64,000 bases of DNA from CmP2 sp052084925 (GCA_052084925.1 JBQDEV010000004.1:186001-250000), one strand, 5' to 3'; positions 27,051-36,060 are shown, numbered from the stretch's first letter. The notes: a model not told the origin generated them from the sequence alone. Numbers and translations: made by a program.

Positions 27051-28285
27051 CGTGACTCCCCCTGGTCCTGAAGCGCTTGCACACCCGGGAGCTGTTTGCC
27101 CTCGAGATACTCCAGCGAGGCGCCGCCTCCGGTGGAGATGTGGCCGAACTGCTCATCGGCGAAGCCCAGGGCGCGTACGGCGGCTGCAGAGTCACCGCCG
27201 CCAACCACGCTGAGGCCCTGGACGGCGGTCAGGGCTTGGGCCACGGTGCGGGTGCCGGAAGCGAAGGCCTCCATCTCGAAGACTCCCATGGGACCGTTCC
27301 AGAAGACGGTCCGGGCCCCCTGGATGACCTCGGCGAAGGCACGCGCGGAGTCGGGGCCGATGTCGAGGCCCAGCGCATCTGCTCCGTGGTCACCGGACTC
27401 CAGCCCGTCAACGGGAAGCACCTGGTGCTCGGCGTCCGCGGCGAAGGATGCGGCCATCACGATGTCGGTGGGCAGCACGATCTGGCAACCGCCCTGCTGC
27501 GCCCGCTCCAGGTACGCGGTGACCACAGGCAGCTGGTCCTCTTCCAGTAACGAGGCACCCACGTTGTAGCCCTGCGCCTTCAAGAAGGTGAAGACCATCC
27601 CGCCACCGATCAGCAGCGTATCGGCACGCTCCATGAGATTGTCGATCACCGCCAGCTTGTCGGAGACCTTAGACCCGCCCAGAGCGACGACGTAGGGACG
27701 CTCGGGGGTTTCGGTGAGGCGATTCAGCACCGTCAGCTCGTTGGCCACCAGCGGTCCTTGAACAGCCGGCACGAGGGAGGCCACGTCGAACACCGAGGCG
27801 TGCTTGCGATGGACCGCACCGAACGCGTCTCCCACGTAGGCACCTTCCGGTGCGAGGGCTGCCATCTCAGCGGCAAGCTCCGCGCGCTCCGCGTCGACTT
27901 TCGACGTCTCGCGGGCATCGAAGCGGACGTTCTCCAAGAGCAGGATCTCCCCTTCGCCCAGCTCGGAAGCCAACTGGCGGGCCGAGGGACCGGTGACATC
28001 GGCTGCCAGTGTCACGGCCCGTCCCGAGAGTTCCTGCATCCGTGCGGCCACGGGGGCCAGGGAATACTTGGCTTCGGGGGTGCCCTTCGGCCGACCCAGG
28101 TGAGCCATCACGATAACCCGGGCCCCTGCCTCGGCCAGATCGGTGATCGCCGGTAGCGAGGCACGAATGCGTCCATCATCGGTCACGCGGTCTCCGTCCA
28201 GGGGGACGTTGAGATCGGAACGGATCAACACGGGGCGTCCGGAGACGCCGGAGGCGATCAGGTCGTGGAGCGTCTGTGCTGGCAT
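27047..28285 (-). CDS. pgk: Phosphoglycerate kinase
   Basis: Pgk makes ATP from 1,3-bisphosphoglycerate and ADP in glycolysis. The 412-aa protein has the N-terminal signature VLIRSDLNVPLDGDRVTDDGRI (about residues 19-40), VIMAHLGRPKG (about 55), LLLENVRFDARE (about 110) and the nucleotide domain ALGGSKVSDKLAVIDNL (about 200). The C-terminal glycine motif is VVGGGDSAAAV (about 367). ATG at 28285 is chosen because GGAGG lies 8 nt upstream; a start five codons earlier lacks a site. A hairpin at 28352-28392 separates it from gap. Confidence 0.97.
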   Translation of the reverse strand: MPAQTLHDLIASGVSGRPVLIRSDLNVPLDGDRVTDDGRIRASLPAITDLAEAGARVIVMAHLGRPKGTPEAKYSLAPVAARMQELSGRAVTLAADVTGPSARQLASELGEGEILLLENVRFDARETSKVDAERAELAAEMAALAPEGAYVGDAFGAVHRKHASVFDVASLVPAVQGPLVANELTVLNRLTETPERPYVVALGGSKVSDKLAVIDNLMERADTLLIGGGMVFTFLKAQGYNVGASLLEEDQLPVVTAYLERAQQGGCQIVLPTDIVMAASFAADAEHQVLPVDGLESGDHGADALGLDIGPDSARAFAEVIQGARTVFWNGPMGVFEMEAFASGTRTVAQALTAVQGLSVVGGGDSAAAVRALGFADEQFGHISTGGGASLEYLEGKQLPGVQALQDQGESR

Positions 28286-28351
28286 GCTGGGGTCCTCCAT
28301 GCGGTGAGTACAGGGTCATTGAGTGTGAAGGTCAGGATCTCTGCATCCATA

Positions 28352-28392
28352 GTAGACAGCCCGGCGCCCGAGTGCGGGGCCGGGCTGTCTAC
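28352..28392 (-). terminator. Intercistronic hairpin between gap and pgk
   Basis: A perfect 14-bp inverted repeat (28352-28365 GTAGACAGCCCGGC and 28379-28392) has a 13-nt loop. It lies 10 nt beyond the gap stop, inside what is otherwise a continuous gap-pgk-tpiA-secG block on the minus strand. It could terminate or attenuate transcription, or protect the gap mRNA end. Confidence 0.7.
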
Positions 28393-28402
28393 GTGTCGAG
28401 GA

Positions 28403-29410
28403 TCAGAGGCTCTGAGCCACGTGATCGACGAGGTCGATCAGCTGAGCGGTGTAGCCGTACTCGTTGTCGTACCAGCCGATGACCTTGACCGTTTTTCCAA
28501 TGCTCTTGGTCAGCGGAGCGTCGAAGGTGCAGGCTGCTGGTGAGGTGATGATGTCCGTGGAGACGATCGGATCCTCGGAGTAGACCAATCGACCCTTCAG
28601 CCCGTCTGCCAGCGACGCCTGACGGAAGGCCTCGTTGATCTCCTCGACGTCGGCGTGACGGCTCAGTTCGACCGTGAGATCGGTGGCGGAACCGGTGATG
28701 GTGGGCACCCGCATGGCGAATCCGTCGAGTTTGCCGCTGAGTTCGGGGATGACCTCGCCGATGGCCTTGGCCGCTCCGGTCGAGGTCGGCACCATGTTCT
28801 GAGCTGCGGAGCGTGCACGACGCCGATCCTTGGGATGCGGGTTGTCGTGGAGGTTCTGGTCGCCGGTGTAGGCATGGATCGTGGTCATGATCCCGTCAAT
28901 GATCCCGAAATTGTCGTGGAGCACTTTCACCATCGGCGCCAGGCAGTTCGTGGTGCACGATGCCGCTGACACGATGTCCATGCTCGAGCCGTCATAGGTC
29001 TGGTCGTTGATGCCCATCACGAAGGTGCCGTCGATCTTTTTGCCGGGCGCGGACAGGACAACCTTGCGGGCCCCGGCCTCGAGGTGCTTGCGAGCGTCCG
29101 GGCCCGAAGTGAAGCGGCCGGTGCATTCGATGACGATGTCGACGCCCAGGTCCGCCCAGGGCAACTGAGACGGGTCCTTCTGCTGCAGCAAGGTGATGCG
29201 CTTGTCGCCGACACGCAGCTGCCCGTCTTCCAGACTCACCGGCTCGGGATACCGGCCCAGGATGGTGTCGTACTTGACCAGGTACAGCAGGTCTTCGGGA
29301 TCGGCCAGGTCGTTCACGGCGACCAATTCGAGATCAGGGTGGCGCTCCTCAATGACCCGGAGCGCGTTGCGGCCGATTCGACCGAATCCATTGATGGCGA
29401 TCTTTGTCAT
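28403..29410 (-). CDS. gap: Glyceraldehyde-3-phosphate dehydrogenase, type I
   Basis: Gap oxidises glyceraldehyde 3-phosphate to 1,3-bisphosphoglycerate with NAD. The 335-aa protein has the Rossmann start KIAINGFGRIGRNALRV (about residues 3-19) and the catalytic cysteine in SAASCTTNCLAP (about 154). The histidine lies in TTIHAYTGDQ (about 180), and MRVPTITGSATDLTVEL follows. Aspartate-like cofactor positions near VNDLADPEDL suggest NAD use. It is monocistronic or leads the glycolytic cluster; hairpins lie on both sides, so its transcript may be made separately and at a higher level. Confidence 0.96.
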   Translation of the reverse strand: MTKIAINGFGRIGRNALRVIEERHPDLELVAVNDLADPEDLLYLVKYDTILGRYPEPVSLEDGQLRVGDKRITLLQQKDPSQLPWADLGVDIVIECTGRFTSGPDARKHLEAGARKVVLSAPGKKIDGTFVMGINDQTYDGSSMDIVSAASCTTNCLAPMVKVLHDNFGIIDGIMTTIHAYTGDQNLHDNPHPKDRRRARSAAQNMVPTSTGAAKAIGEVIPELSGKLDGFAMRVPTITGSATDLTVELSRHADVEEINEAFRQASLADGLKGRLVYSEDPIVSTDIITSPAACTFDAPLTKSIGKTVKVIGWYDNEYGYTAQLIDLVDHVAQSL

Positions 29411-29548
29411 GCGTGGTGCCTTTCCAGCGTGATTCAGGGGGTGGTGCTCAGCGGCGTCCGGCAGTCGGTTGACCGGGGACGGAAGAAAGGAAGGAGAGGG
29501 AGTCAGGGCCGCGGGAGGGGATGAGGGCGACCCAGGTCATTAAGCGAG

Positions 29549-29583
29549 CCCGGCCGACCACCCCATAGGGCTGGTCGACCGGG
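29549..29583 (-). terminator. Terminator downstream of sodA
   Basis: A 12-bp inverted repeat with one mismatch (29549-29560 CCCGGCCGACCA; 29572-29583 TGGTCGACCGGG) has an 11-nt loop. It starts 18 nt after the sodA stop on the minus strand and precedes the gap promoter region (29411-29548), which otherwise shows no clear motif. Confidence 0.65.
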
Positions 29584-29600
29584 TTCACTTGATCACAGTG

Positions 29601-30218
29601 TCAGACCAGCTTCTGAGCACCGTTGCGGGCGGCGGCGAAGCGCTCTGCCACGTCGGCCCAGTTGACGATGTTCCAGATGGCGTCGACGTAGTCGGCCTTC
29701 ACGTTCTGGTAGTCCAGGTAGAAGGCGTGCTCCCACATGTCCAGCTGGAATAGCGGGATGGTCGCCACCGGGACGCCGTTCTGCTGGTCGTAGAACTGCT
29801 CGATGACGAGGTTTCCGCCGACCGGCTCGTAAGCCAGGATGGCCCAGCCGGAGCCCTGGATGCCCAGCGCGGCGGCCTTGAAGTGGGCGCGGAACTTGTC
29901 GAAGGAACCGAAGTACTCATCGATGGCGGCAGCCAGCTCGCCTTCCGGCTTGTCCCCACCCTCGGGAGAGAGGTTCTTCCAGAAGATGGAGTGGTTGGTG
30001 TGACCGCCGAGGTTGAACGCCAGGTCCTTCGATAGCTGGTTGATCGAACCGAAGTCCTCAGACTCTCGGGCGGCCGCGAGCTTCTCGAGAGCCGTGTTGG
30101 CGCCCTTCACGTAGGTCGCGTGGTGCTTGTCGTGGTGCAGCTCCATGATGCGAGCCGAGATGTGCGGCTCGAGCGCTGCGTAATCGTAGGGCAGTTCGGG
30201 CAGAGTAAATTCAGCCAC
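29601..30218 (-). CDS. sodA: Superoxide dismutase (Fe/Mn family)
   Basis: SodA dismutates superoxide in the cytoplasm. The 205-aa protein shows the four metal ligands in the expected places: His in LEPHISARIMELHHDKHHATYV (about residues 18-36), His in LGGHTNHSIFW (about 75), and Asp and His in QLDMWEHAFYLDYQN (about 166-170). The GIQGSGWAIL stretch is typical. Mn and Fe enzymes are hard to tell apart; Mn or cambialistic use is likely for an actinobacterium. A GTG start follows AAGGAGG. It is monocistronic, with its own promoter region and a terminator. Confidence 0.95.
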   Translation of the reverse strand: MAEFTLPELPYDYAALEPHISARIMELHHDKHHATYVKGANTALEKLAAARESEDFGSINQLSKDLAFNLGGHTNHSIFWKNLSPEGGDKPEGELAAAIDEYFGSFDKFRAHFKAAALGIQGSGWAILAYEPVGGNLVIEQFYDQQNGVPVATIPLFQLDMWEHAFYLDYQNVKADYVDAIWNIVNWADVAERFAAARNGAQKLV

Positions 30219-30246
30219 AATTCCTCCTTGTTGAGTATCGATCGAT

Positions 30247-30301
30247 GCCTGTGAACAGGCGTCTCTCCCATACTAGGCACTTGCCCTAGGAGGGGCGTCA
30301 A
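30247..30301 (-). promoter_or_regulatory. sodA promoter region with inverted repeats
   Basis: On the minus strand TTGACG (30296-30301) could be the -35 and TAGTAT (30270-30275) the -10, although their 20-nt spacing is long. An imperfect inverted repeat, CTAGGGCA and TGCCTAG, sits between and over the -10 (about 30272-30288). A second palindrome, GCCTGTGAACAGGC (30247-30260), lies in the presumed 5' leader. Either could be an operator. No family of regulator can be assigned. Confidence 0.4.
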
Positions 30302-30365
30302 GAGTTCAGCTCTCAGCGACGGCGAATGTCGTGGTGTGACGCTGCTCCCACCGTGCAATCAGCCC

Positions 30366-31352
30366 TTACTCCTCGTCGTCGAGCAGTTCAGCAGTAACAG
30401 CGTCGTCGGTGTTGGGGATGCCCTCTTCGGCCGCGCGTTTGTCGGCCATCGCCAGCAATCGACGGATGCGTCCGGCGATGGCGTCCTTGGTCATCGGCGG
30501 TTGTGCAAGTCGTCCCAGCTCATCGAGCGAGGCTTGCTTATGATCGATCCGCAATTCGCCTGCGTACTTGAGATGATCGGGGACATCGTCGCCCAGAATC
30601 TCCAGTGCCCGCGCAACGCGGGCGCCGGCGGCCACGGCTGCCTGAGCGGAGCGACGGAGGTTAGCGTCGTCGAAGTTGGCGAGGCGATTGGCCCCGGCCC
30701 GCACTTCCTTGCGGGTTCGACGCTCCTCCCAGATGGTCACCGTGTCTTGGGCTCCCATGCGGCGGAGCATGGTCGCGATGGCATCACCGTCACGGATGAC
30801 GACACGGTCTACTTGACGTACCTCACGGGCTTTGGCCATCACCCCCAGCCGGCGTGCCGCACCTACCAGGGCCAGGGCCGCCTCCGGGCCGGGGCAGGTG
30901 ATCTCCAATGCGGAGGAGCGGCCAGGTTCCGTCAATGAGCCGTGGGCCAGGAAAGCTCCCCGCCACACGGCCTCGGCATCAGCAACGGAGCCATTGACGA
31001 CGGTTGCCGGGAGCCCCAGCACCTGTCGGCCGCGGGGGTCTACCAGTCCGGTCTGCCGGGCCAGGGAGGCGCCGTCCTTGATGATCCGGATCACGTAGCG
31101 CGACCCGCGGCGCAGGTTTCCGCCGGAGACGACGACCATGTCCGAGGCATGGCCATACACCTCGGCGATGGCGGTCCGGAGACGCTTGGCCGCCGCTTCA
31201 TAGTCGAGTTCGGCCTCGATCACGATGCGATTGTTGACCAGATACAGCCCACCGGCGAAGCGCAGCGTGGAGGCGACCTCTGCTCGTCGTTCTGAGCTGC
31301 GCAGAGCTTGGACGTGCGCGAGCTCTTCCTTGACGGCGGCGGTCAATGCCAT
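30366..31352 (-). CDS. whiA: DNA-binding protein WhiA
   Basis: WhiA is a conserved Gram-positive regulator. In Streptomyces it works with WhiB in sporulation septation; elsewhere it affects division and chromosome segregation. The 328-aa protein has the N-terminal degenerate LAGLIDADG-type domain (MALTAAVKEELAHV, RFAGGLYLVNNRIV). A C-terminal helix-turn-helix includes LRIDHKQASLDELGRLAQPPMTKDAIAGRIRRLLAMAD (about residues 265-302). A short acidic tail (TDDAVTAELLDDEE) follows. ATG 31352 has GGAAAG upstream. It is the last gene of uvrC-rapZ-yvcK-whiA, separated from yvcK by 54 nt. Confidence 0.95.
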   Translation of the reverse strand: MALTAAVKEELAHVQALRSSERRAEVASTLRFAGGLYLVNNRIVIEAELDYEAAAKRLRTAIAEVYGHASDMVVVSGGNLRRGSRYVIRIIKDGASLARQTGLVDPRGRQVLGLPATVVNGSVADAEAVWRGAFLAHGSLTEPGRSSALEITCPGPEAALALVGAARRLGVMAKAREVRQVDRVVIRDGDAIATMLRRMGAQDTVTIWEERRTRKEVRAGANRLANFDDANLRRSAQAAVAAGARVARALEILGDDVPDHLKYAGELRIDHKQASLDELGRLAQPPMTKDAIAGRIRRLLAMADKRAAEEGIPNTDDAVTAELLDDEE

Positions 31353-31406
31353 GCCTGTGCCTGCTTTCCTGAGATTGACGGGTGGACCACACTGAACCGA
31401 GGTCGG

Positions 31407-32447
31407 TCAGTCGAAACGGTCGAACGCTTCGTGGAGTGCAACAGCCAATCGTAGTGGATCGTGCACTCCCGGGCTCTGCTTGCTCATCACTCTACTAAAG
31501 ACCACCTCGGCCTTGAGCGCCTCAGCAGCGGCCCGGAACTCGTCACGCTGACTCACCACATCCGGGTCTGCGATGATCACGTCGAGGGTGAGATCAGGCG
31601 CGTAGGTCTGCAGGACGCGCAGATGGTCGGCGGGAGACATGCCGGTGGTCTCGGAGGTGTCGGACTCGAGATTCATGACCAAGGCGCGGCGGGCCGGCGT
31701 AGCACACAGAGCATCGCGCTGTTGCGGCAAGAGCAGGTGCGGCAGCACGGAGGTGTACCAGGATCCCGGGCCGAGAATCACCCAGTCAGCCAACTCCATG
31801 GCTTCCAAGGATTCCGGGGTCGCTGGAGCATCGGCCGGGTCGAGTGCAATATGACTGACCCTCCCCTGGCCGGCCGCGGTGGCGAGGGCGACCTGCCCGG
31901 AGATGGTCTGCGAAGTCAGTCCCCCGCGGTCGTGGTCGGCGAGGACGGTGCCAGAGATCGTCAGGGGCACCGTCGCCATGGGCAGCACGGTTCCCCGGGC
32001 GCCCAGCAGGGCACCGGCCCAGCGCAGTCCGTCCACGGGGTTACCGAGCTGTTCCCACAGGGCGACGATGAGCAGATTACCTAGCGCATGGTTGTCCAGG
32101 GTTCCCTCGGACTCGGGCCGGGTCGTGAAGCGATGCTGCAGCGTGTCATGCCAGGTCCGTCCCCAGTCGGTGTCGTCACAGAGCGCGGCCAGCGCCATGC
32201 GAAGGTCACCCGGTGGCAGGACGTCCATTTCCTGGCGGATGGTGCCGGACGATCCGCCGTCGTCGGCTACCGTGACAACGGCAGTGATCTCACCCGCGAT
32301 GAGGCGCAGTGCCGAGAGCGTCGCGTAGAGCCCGTGCCCGCCCCCGAGCGCGGTCACCGAGAGCGTGGGATCATAGTGGCTGCGCTGGCGGGCCACCGGG
32401 GTCGGCAATGGGGTCAGCGGCAGTTGACCGGTGAAATGCAGACTCAT
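31407..32447 (-). CDS. yvcK: YvcK-type gluconeogenesis factor (GlmR family)
   Basis: YvcK/GlmR/CuvA proteins bind UDP-sugars (UDP-GlcNAc) and tune cell-wall precursor supply on gluconeogenic carbon. The 346-aa protein belongs to the CofD-like fold: VTALGGGHGLYATLSAL (about residues 32-48), VVTVADDGGSSGTIRQEM (about 58-75), LPPGDLRMALAAL, and the substrate loop NHALGNLLIVAL (about 120). GPGSWYTSVLPHLLLP (about 230) is also conserved. Its ATG overlaps the rapZ stop by 4 nt. The rapZ-yvcK-whiA trio is conserved across Gram-positive bacteria. Confidence 0.93.
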   Translation of the reverse strand: MSLHFTGQLPLTPLPTPVARQRSHYDPTLSVTALGGGHGLYATLSALRLIAGEITAVVTVADDGGSSGTIRQEMDVLPPGDLRMALAALCDDTDWGRTWHDTLQHRFTTRPESEGTLDNHALGNLLIVALWEQLGNPVDGLRWAGALLGARGTVLPMATVPLTISGTVLADHDRGGLTSQTISGQVALATAAGQGRVSHIALDPADAPATPESLEAMELADWVILGPGSWYTSVLPHLLLPQQRDALCATPARRALVMNLESDTSETTGMSPADHLRVLQTYAPDLTLDVIIADPDVVSQRDEFRAAAEALKAEVVFSRVMSKQSPGVHDPLRLAVALHEAFDRFD

Positions 32448-33337
32448 TCTCGACCCAGATCCCGGTGGTGGGTCTTCACCATCACCCGCGGCTGCTGCCC
32501 GAGTCGATGAGACAGCGCCTCAGCAATGGCCACGGAGCGATGCTTGCCGCCCGTGCACCCGATCGCGAAGGTGGCGTAGTGCTTGTTCTCGCGGCGGTAT
32601 CCCTCCAAGACGGGCTTGAGGGCCTGTACATAGCTCTCGACGAACGCCTCGGCGCCTTCCTGGACGAGGACGAACTCGGAGACCGCAGCGTCTTGACCTG
32701 TCAGCGGCCGCAGTTCGGGCACCCAATGGGGGTTGGCGATAAACCGAACATCAGCAAGGAAGTTAGTGTCCTGGGGAATCCCGTATTTGAAGCCAAAGCT
32801 CATCACATTCAACCGCAGCACCACCGGACCATTGTCCGAGAAGAGATCCACCATGCTGGAGGATAGCGCGTGAACGTTCATTTCGGTGGTGTCCACGACC
32901 AGCTCGGCCTGCTGCTTGAGCTCAGCGAGAACACGTCGTTCCACTGCGATGCCGTCGGAGATCCGCCCGCCACTCTGCAAAGGGTGTGGACGCCGCCCTG
33001 ATTCGAATCGGCGGACCAGCACCTCGTCGGCCGCGTCCAGGAAGAGGATCCTAAATTCGACGCCATCGGTCGACAACTTTGCCAGAGACTCCTGCAGGTC
33101 GTAGAAGAACTCCTTCGTGCGGACATCCACGACGAGCGCCAGCTTCAGCTCGGCCTCAGGGCTCTTGCCCAAGAGCGCGGCCAGGGTGCTGAACAACTGG
33201 GGCGGGAGATTCTCCACGACATACCAGCCCTGATCTTCCAGGGCATGGGCGGCCGTCGTGCGACCGGCACCGGACATGCCTGTGACGATCAGCACTTCTT
33301 TGGTGGGCGGTTTGAGCGGGGTGAGCTCTTCAGTCAT
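32444..33337 (-). CDS. rapZ: RapZ-family nucleotide-binding protein (YvcJ)
   Basis: RapZ/YvcJ proteins bind nucleotides and, in enterobacteria, an sRNA that controls glmS. The actinobacterial role is not settled but fits cell-wall precursor control with yvcK. The 297-aa protein has Walker A GMSGAGRTTAAHALED (about residues 19-34), ENLPPQL (about 43) and VVDVRTKEFF (about 67). The C-terminal domain has FGFKYGIPQDTNFLADVRFIANP (about 183-205) and IGCTGGKHRSVAIAE (about 262). It begins 4 nt after the uvrC stop and overlaps yvcK by 4 nt. Confidence 0.92.
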   Translation of the reverse strand: MTEELTPLKPPTKEVLIVTGMSGAGRTTAAHALEDQGWYVVENLPPQLFSTLAALLGKSPEAELKLALVVDVRTKEFFYDLQESLAKLSTDGVEFRILFLDAADEVLVRRFESGRRPHPLQSGGRISDGIAVERRVLAELKQQAELVVDTTEMNVHALSSSMVDLFSDNGPVVLRLNVMSFGFKYGIPQDTNFLADVRFIANPHWVPELRPLTGQDAAVSEFVLVQEGAEAFVESYVQALKPVLEGYRRENKHYATFAIGCTGGKHRSVAIAEALSHRLGQQPRVMVKTHHRDLGRE

Positions 33338-33341
33338 AACG

Positions 33342-35291
33342 TCAGCCTACCGACTCTGTTGAGTCCCCGCTCTGCGCGGCCTTCGCTGTCGTAGTGGAGA
33401 GCGACGATTGGATCGATTCGGCCAATCGCGGACCAATCCCCTTGACCTCGGTCAGCTGGTCGATGCTCGCCGCACGTAACCGTTTCATCGAGCCGAAGTG
33501 CTTCAGCAGCTGCTTGCGCTTCGAGGGTCCCAACCCAGGGACGTCGTCGAGGGCAGAATGCACCATGGATTTCGACCGCTTGGAGCGGTGGAAGGAGATG
33601 GCGAATCGGTGGGACTCGTCGCGAATCCTCTGAAGCAGGTACAGGCCCTCCGAGGTACGCGGCAGAACCACGGGGAAGTCTTCACCGGGCAGCCACAGCT
33701 CCTCCAATCGCTTGGCGAGTCCCACGACCGGGATATCCGTCACTCCGAGTTCGGTCAGTGCAGATTGGGCTGAGGCAACCTGTGCGGGACCGCCGTCGAC
33801 GACAACCAGGGAGGGCGGATACGAGAAACGCTTCTTCTCGTTGGAGTCGTCCTCGTCGATTTCGCCGCTGATGACTTCGGGCGTTTCAGATTGGTCCCGG
33901 AGGTAGCTCTTGAACCGGCGCGTGAGCACATCATGCATGGCGGCCGTGTCGTCGCGTGCAGCGTCGCCCGTGACGGCGAACTTTCGATAGGCGGACTTCT
34001 GTGGCAGCCCATCCTCGACCACGACCATGGATCCGACGACGTTGGTTCCCTGAACGTGCGAGATGTCGTAGCATTCGATACGCAGAAGGGGCTCGGGCAG
34101 CTCGAGTGCGTCTTGGAGTTCGCGCAGGGCAGCTGAGCGCGTCGTGATGTCGCCAGAGCGCTTGGCCTTATGCGAACGCAACGCCAGTTCAGCGTTTTCG
34201 GCGACCGTTTCTAACAGTGAGCGTTTGTCGCCTCGCCGCGGCACCCGCAGGTCCACCCGGCTCCCCCGACGCTCCGAGAGCCAGTTCCCCAGCTCCTGCG
34301 GCTCGGTGGGCAAGGTCGGGACGAGGACTTCCTGGGGGATGCGTGACACGTCGTCCAGATCCCCGTAGACCTGTTGGATCAGCTGCTGAACAAGTTGCTC
34401 GCTGTTGGTCTCCTCGACCTTCTCCACGACCCAGCCGCGCTGGCCGCGAATTCTGCCGCCGCGAATATGGAAGACCTGGACGGCGGCCTCGAGTTCGTCC
34501 TCGGCGAAGGCGAAGACATCGGCCTCGGTGTTCTCTGAAAGGACGACAGCATTGCGTTCGAAGACACGCTTCAGCGCCGCGATGTCGTCCCGACGGCGAG
34601 CGGCGTCCTCGTAGCGCAGTTCGGCGACCGCCTCGTTCATCTCGGCTTCGAGGTCGCGCAGGTACCCCGTGACATTGCCGGTCATGAAATTGCAGAAGTC
34701 TTCGGCGAGCCGATAATGGTCTTCGGCCGAGATCCGGCCGACGCACGGTGCCGAGCACTTGTCGATGTAGCCCATGAGGCAGGGGCGCCCGGACATCTCG
34801 GCTCGACGAAAGACGCCCGCAGAACAGGTGCGAACCGGAAAGACGCGCAACATGCGGTCAACGGTCTCGCGTATCGCTTTGGCTGGGTGGAAGGGGCCGA
34901 AGTACTTCACACCCTTGCGACGATCCCCGCGCATCACCATGACTCGTGGGAACTTCTCGTCCATGGTGACGGCAAGATACGGGTATGACTTGTCGTCCCG
35001 GTACATGATGTTGAACCGCGGGGTGAACTGCTTGATCCAGGTGTATTCCAGCTGGATTGCTTCCAGCTCCGAGCCGACAACGGTCCATTCCACGCCAGCC
35101 GCGGTGTACACCATGGCACGGGTTTTGGCATGCAGTGTCTCCGGACGAGCGAAGTATGAGGTGAGGCGCGAACGTAGATTCTTTGCCTTGCCCACGTAGA
35201 TGACGCGGCCCTGATCGTCCTTGAAACGATAGACACCGGGACGGGTGGGGATCTCACCCGTGGCGGGACGGTACGTTACTGGGTCAGCCAC
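33342..35291 (-). CDS. uvrC: Excinuclease ABC subunit UvrC
   Basis: UvrC makes both incisions in nucleotide excision repair. The 649-aa protein has the N-terminal GIY-YIG nuclease domain (PGVYRFKDDQGRVIYVGKAKNLRSR, about residues 18-42), a cysteine-bearing segment (CSAGVFRRAEMSGRPCLMGYIDKCSAPCVG), the UVR motif that binds UvrB (about 215-240) and an RNase H-like nuclease domain with IECYDISHVQGTNVVGSMVV (about 402) and VDGGPAQV. A C-terminal helix-hairpin-helix (VPGLGPSKRKQLL, about 580; VKGIGPRLAESI, about 615) completes it. GTG 35291 has AGGAG upstream. It starts the uvrC-rapZ-yvcK-whiA block; uvrA and uvrB are also in this window. Confidence 0.96.
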   Translation of the reverse strand: MADPVTYRPATGEIPTRPGVYRFKDDQGRVIYVGKAKNLRSRLTSYFARPETLHAKTRAMVYTAAGVEWTVVGSELEAIQLEYTWIKQFTPRFNIMYRDDKSYPYLAVTMDEKFPRVMVMRGDRRKGVKYFGPFHPAKAIRETVDRMLRVFPVRTCSAGVFRRAEMSGRPCLMGYIDKCSAPCVGRISAEDHYRLAEDFCNFMTGNVTGYLRDLEAEMNEAVAELRYEDAARRRDDIAALKRVFERNAVVLSENTEADVFAFAEDELEAAVQVFHIRGGRIRGQRGWVVEKVEETNSEQLVQQLIQQVYGDLDDVSRIPQEVLVPTLPTEPQELGNWLSERRGSRVDLRVPRRGDKRSLLETVAENAELALRSHKAKRSGDITTRSAALRELQDALELPEPLLRIECYDISHVQGTNVVGSMVVVEDGLPQKSAYRKFAVTGDAARDDTAAMHDVLTRRFKSYLRDQSETPEVISGEIDEDDSNEKKRFSYPPSLVVVDGGPAQVASAQSALTELGVTDIPVVGLAKRLEELWLPGEDFPVVLPRTSEGLYLLQRIRDESHRFAISFHRSKRSKSMVHSALDDVPGLGPSKRKQLLKHFGSMKRLRAASIDQLTEVKGIGPRLAESIQSSLSTTTAKAAQSGDSTESVG

Positions 35292-35329
35292 TCTGCTCCT
35301 GGAATGCTGGGATTCCGCGCGGGCACCGC

Positions 35330-36007
35330 CTAGCGCGTTGAATCGGGGTGCGACGTCGAATTGTACTGGTCGACGCGCTCCTGCCCGGTGATCGCGGCGA
35401 TTTCATTCATGATGCGCTCGGTGGTTTCGCGCCGAATTGGCAAAGAATGCTTGCGGCCCAACCGCTCAACCTCGATGGGACGGCCCACGGTCAGTGAGAA
35501 CTTGTGCGGTAGCGCCATGGTGCGTCCCGGTGGCTGGAGACGGTCGGTATCGGCGAGCCCTACCGGCAGCACGGGGGCACCTGTGGCCAGGGCCAGCCAC
35601 CCGACTCCGGTGCGTCCTCGGTAGAGTCGTCCGTCCCGGGATCGTGTCCCTTCCGGATAGATGCCCACACCGTGTCCTGACTCGATCATCTGCACCAGCT
35701 CGTCCAGGGCAGCGACCGAGGCGGCCTGCTCTCCGCGCTCTACCGGTATCGAGCCGACAGACTCGAAGAAGCCCTTCATCAGGCGGCCTTTGAGCCCGGA
35801 CCGGTTGAAATACTCGGCCTTGGCGAAGAAATGCACCATCCGAGGGCTCATCGCCTGGATGATGACAGAATCGAAAAAGGAGAGGTGGTTGGAGGCGACG
35901 ATGAATCCCCCGGAATCGGGGACGTTCTCAAGACCCTTCACCTCGGGGCGGCAGGTCGTCTTCAACATGGTGCGCACACTGGATCGCACGGTGTTGCTGG
36001 GAGTCAC
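35330..36007 (-). CDS. plsC: 1-Acyl-sn-glycerol-3-phosphate acyltransferase (PlsC family)
   Basis: PlsC-family membrane enzymes acylate lysophosphatidate to phosphatidate in phospholipid synthesis. The 225-aa protein has motif I NHLSFFDS (His-x4-Asp, about residues 42-49), motif II around KAEYFNRSGLKGRLMKGF (about 72), motif III IYPEGTRSRDGRLYRGRTG (about 120-138) and the proline motif VLPVGLADT (about 152). The GTG at 36007 is preferred because AAGGAGA lies just upstream; an in-frame GTG at 36040 would add 11 residues. It sits between uvrA and uvrC on the same strand. Acyl acceptor specificity is inferred. Confidence 0.85.
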   Translation of the reverse strand: MTPSNTVRSSVRTMLKTTCRPEVKGLENVPDSGGFIVASNHLSFFDSVIIQAMSPRMVHFFAKAEYFNRSGLKGRLMKGFFESVGSIPVERGEQAASVAALDELVQMIESGHGVGIYPEGTRSRDGRLYRGRTGVGWLALATGAPVLPVGLADTDRLQPPGRTMALPHKFSLTVGRPIEVERLGRKHSLPIRRETTERIMNEIAAITGQERVDQYNSTSHPDSTR

Positions 36008-36060
36008 GATCGCCCCTCTCCTTGCTTCGTGTTTCGTCACTACATCCTAACGGCACCGGC

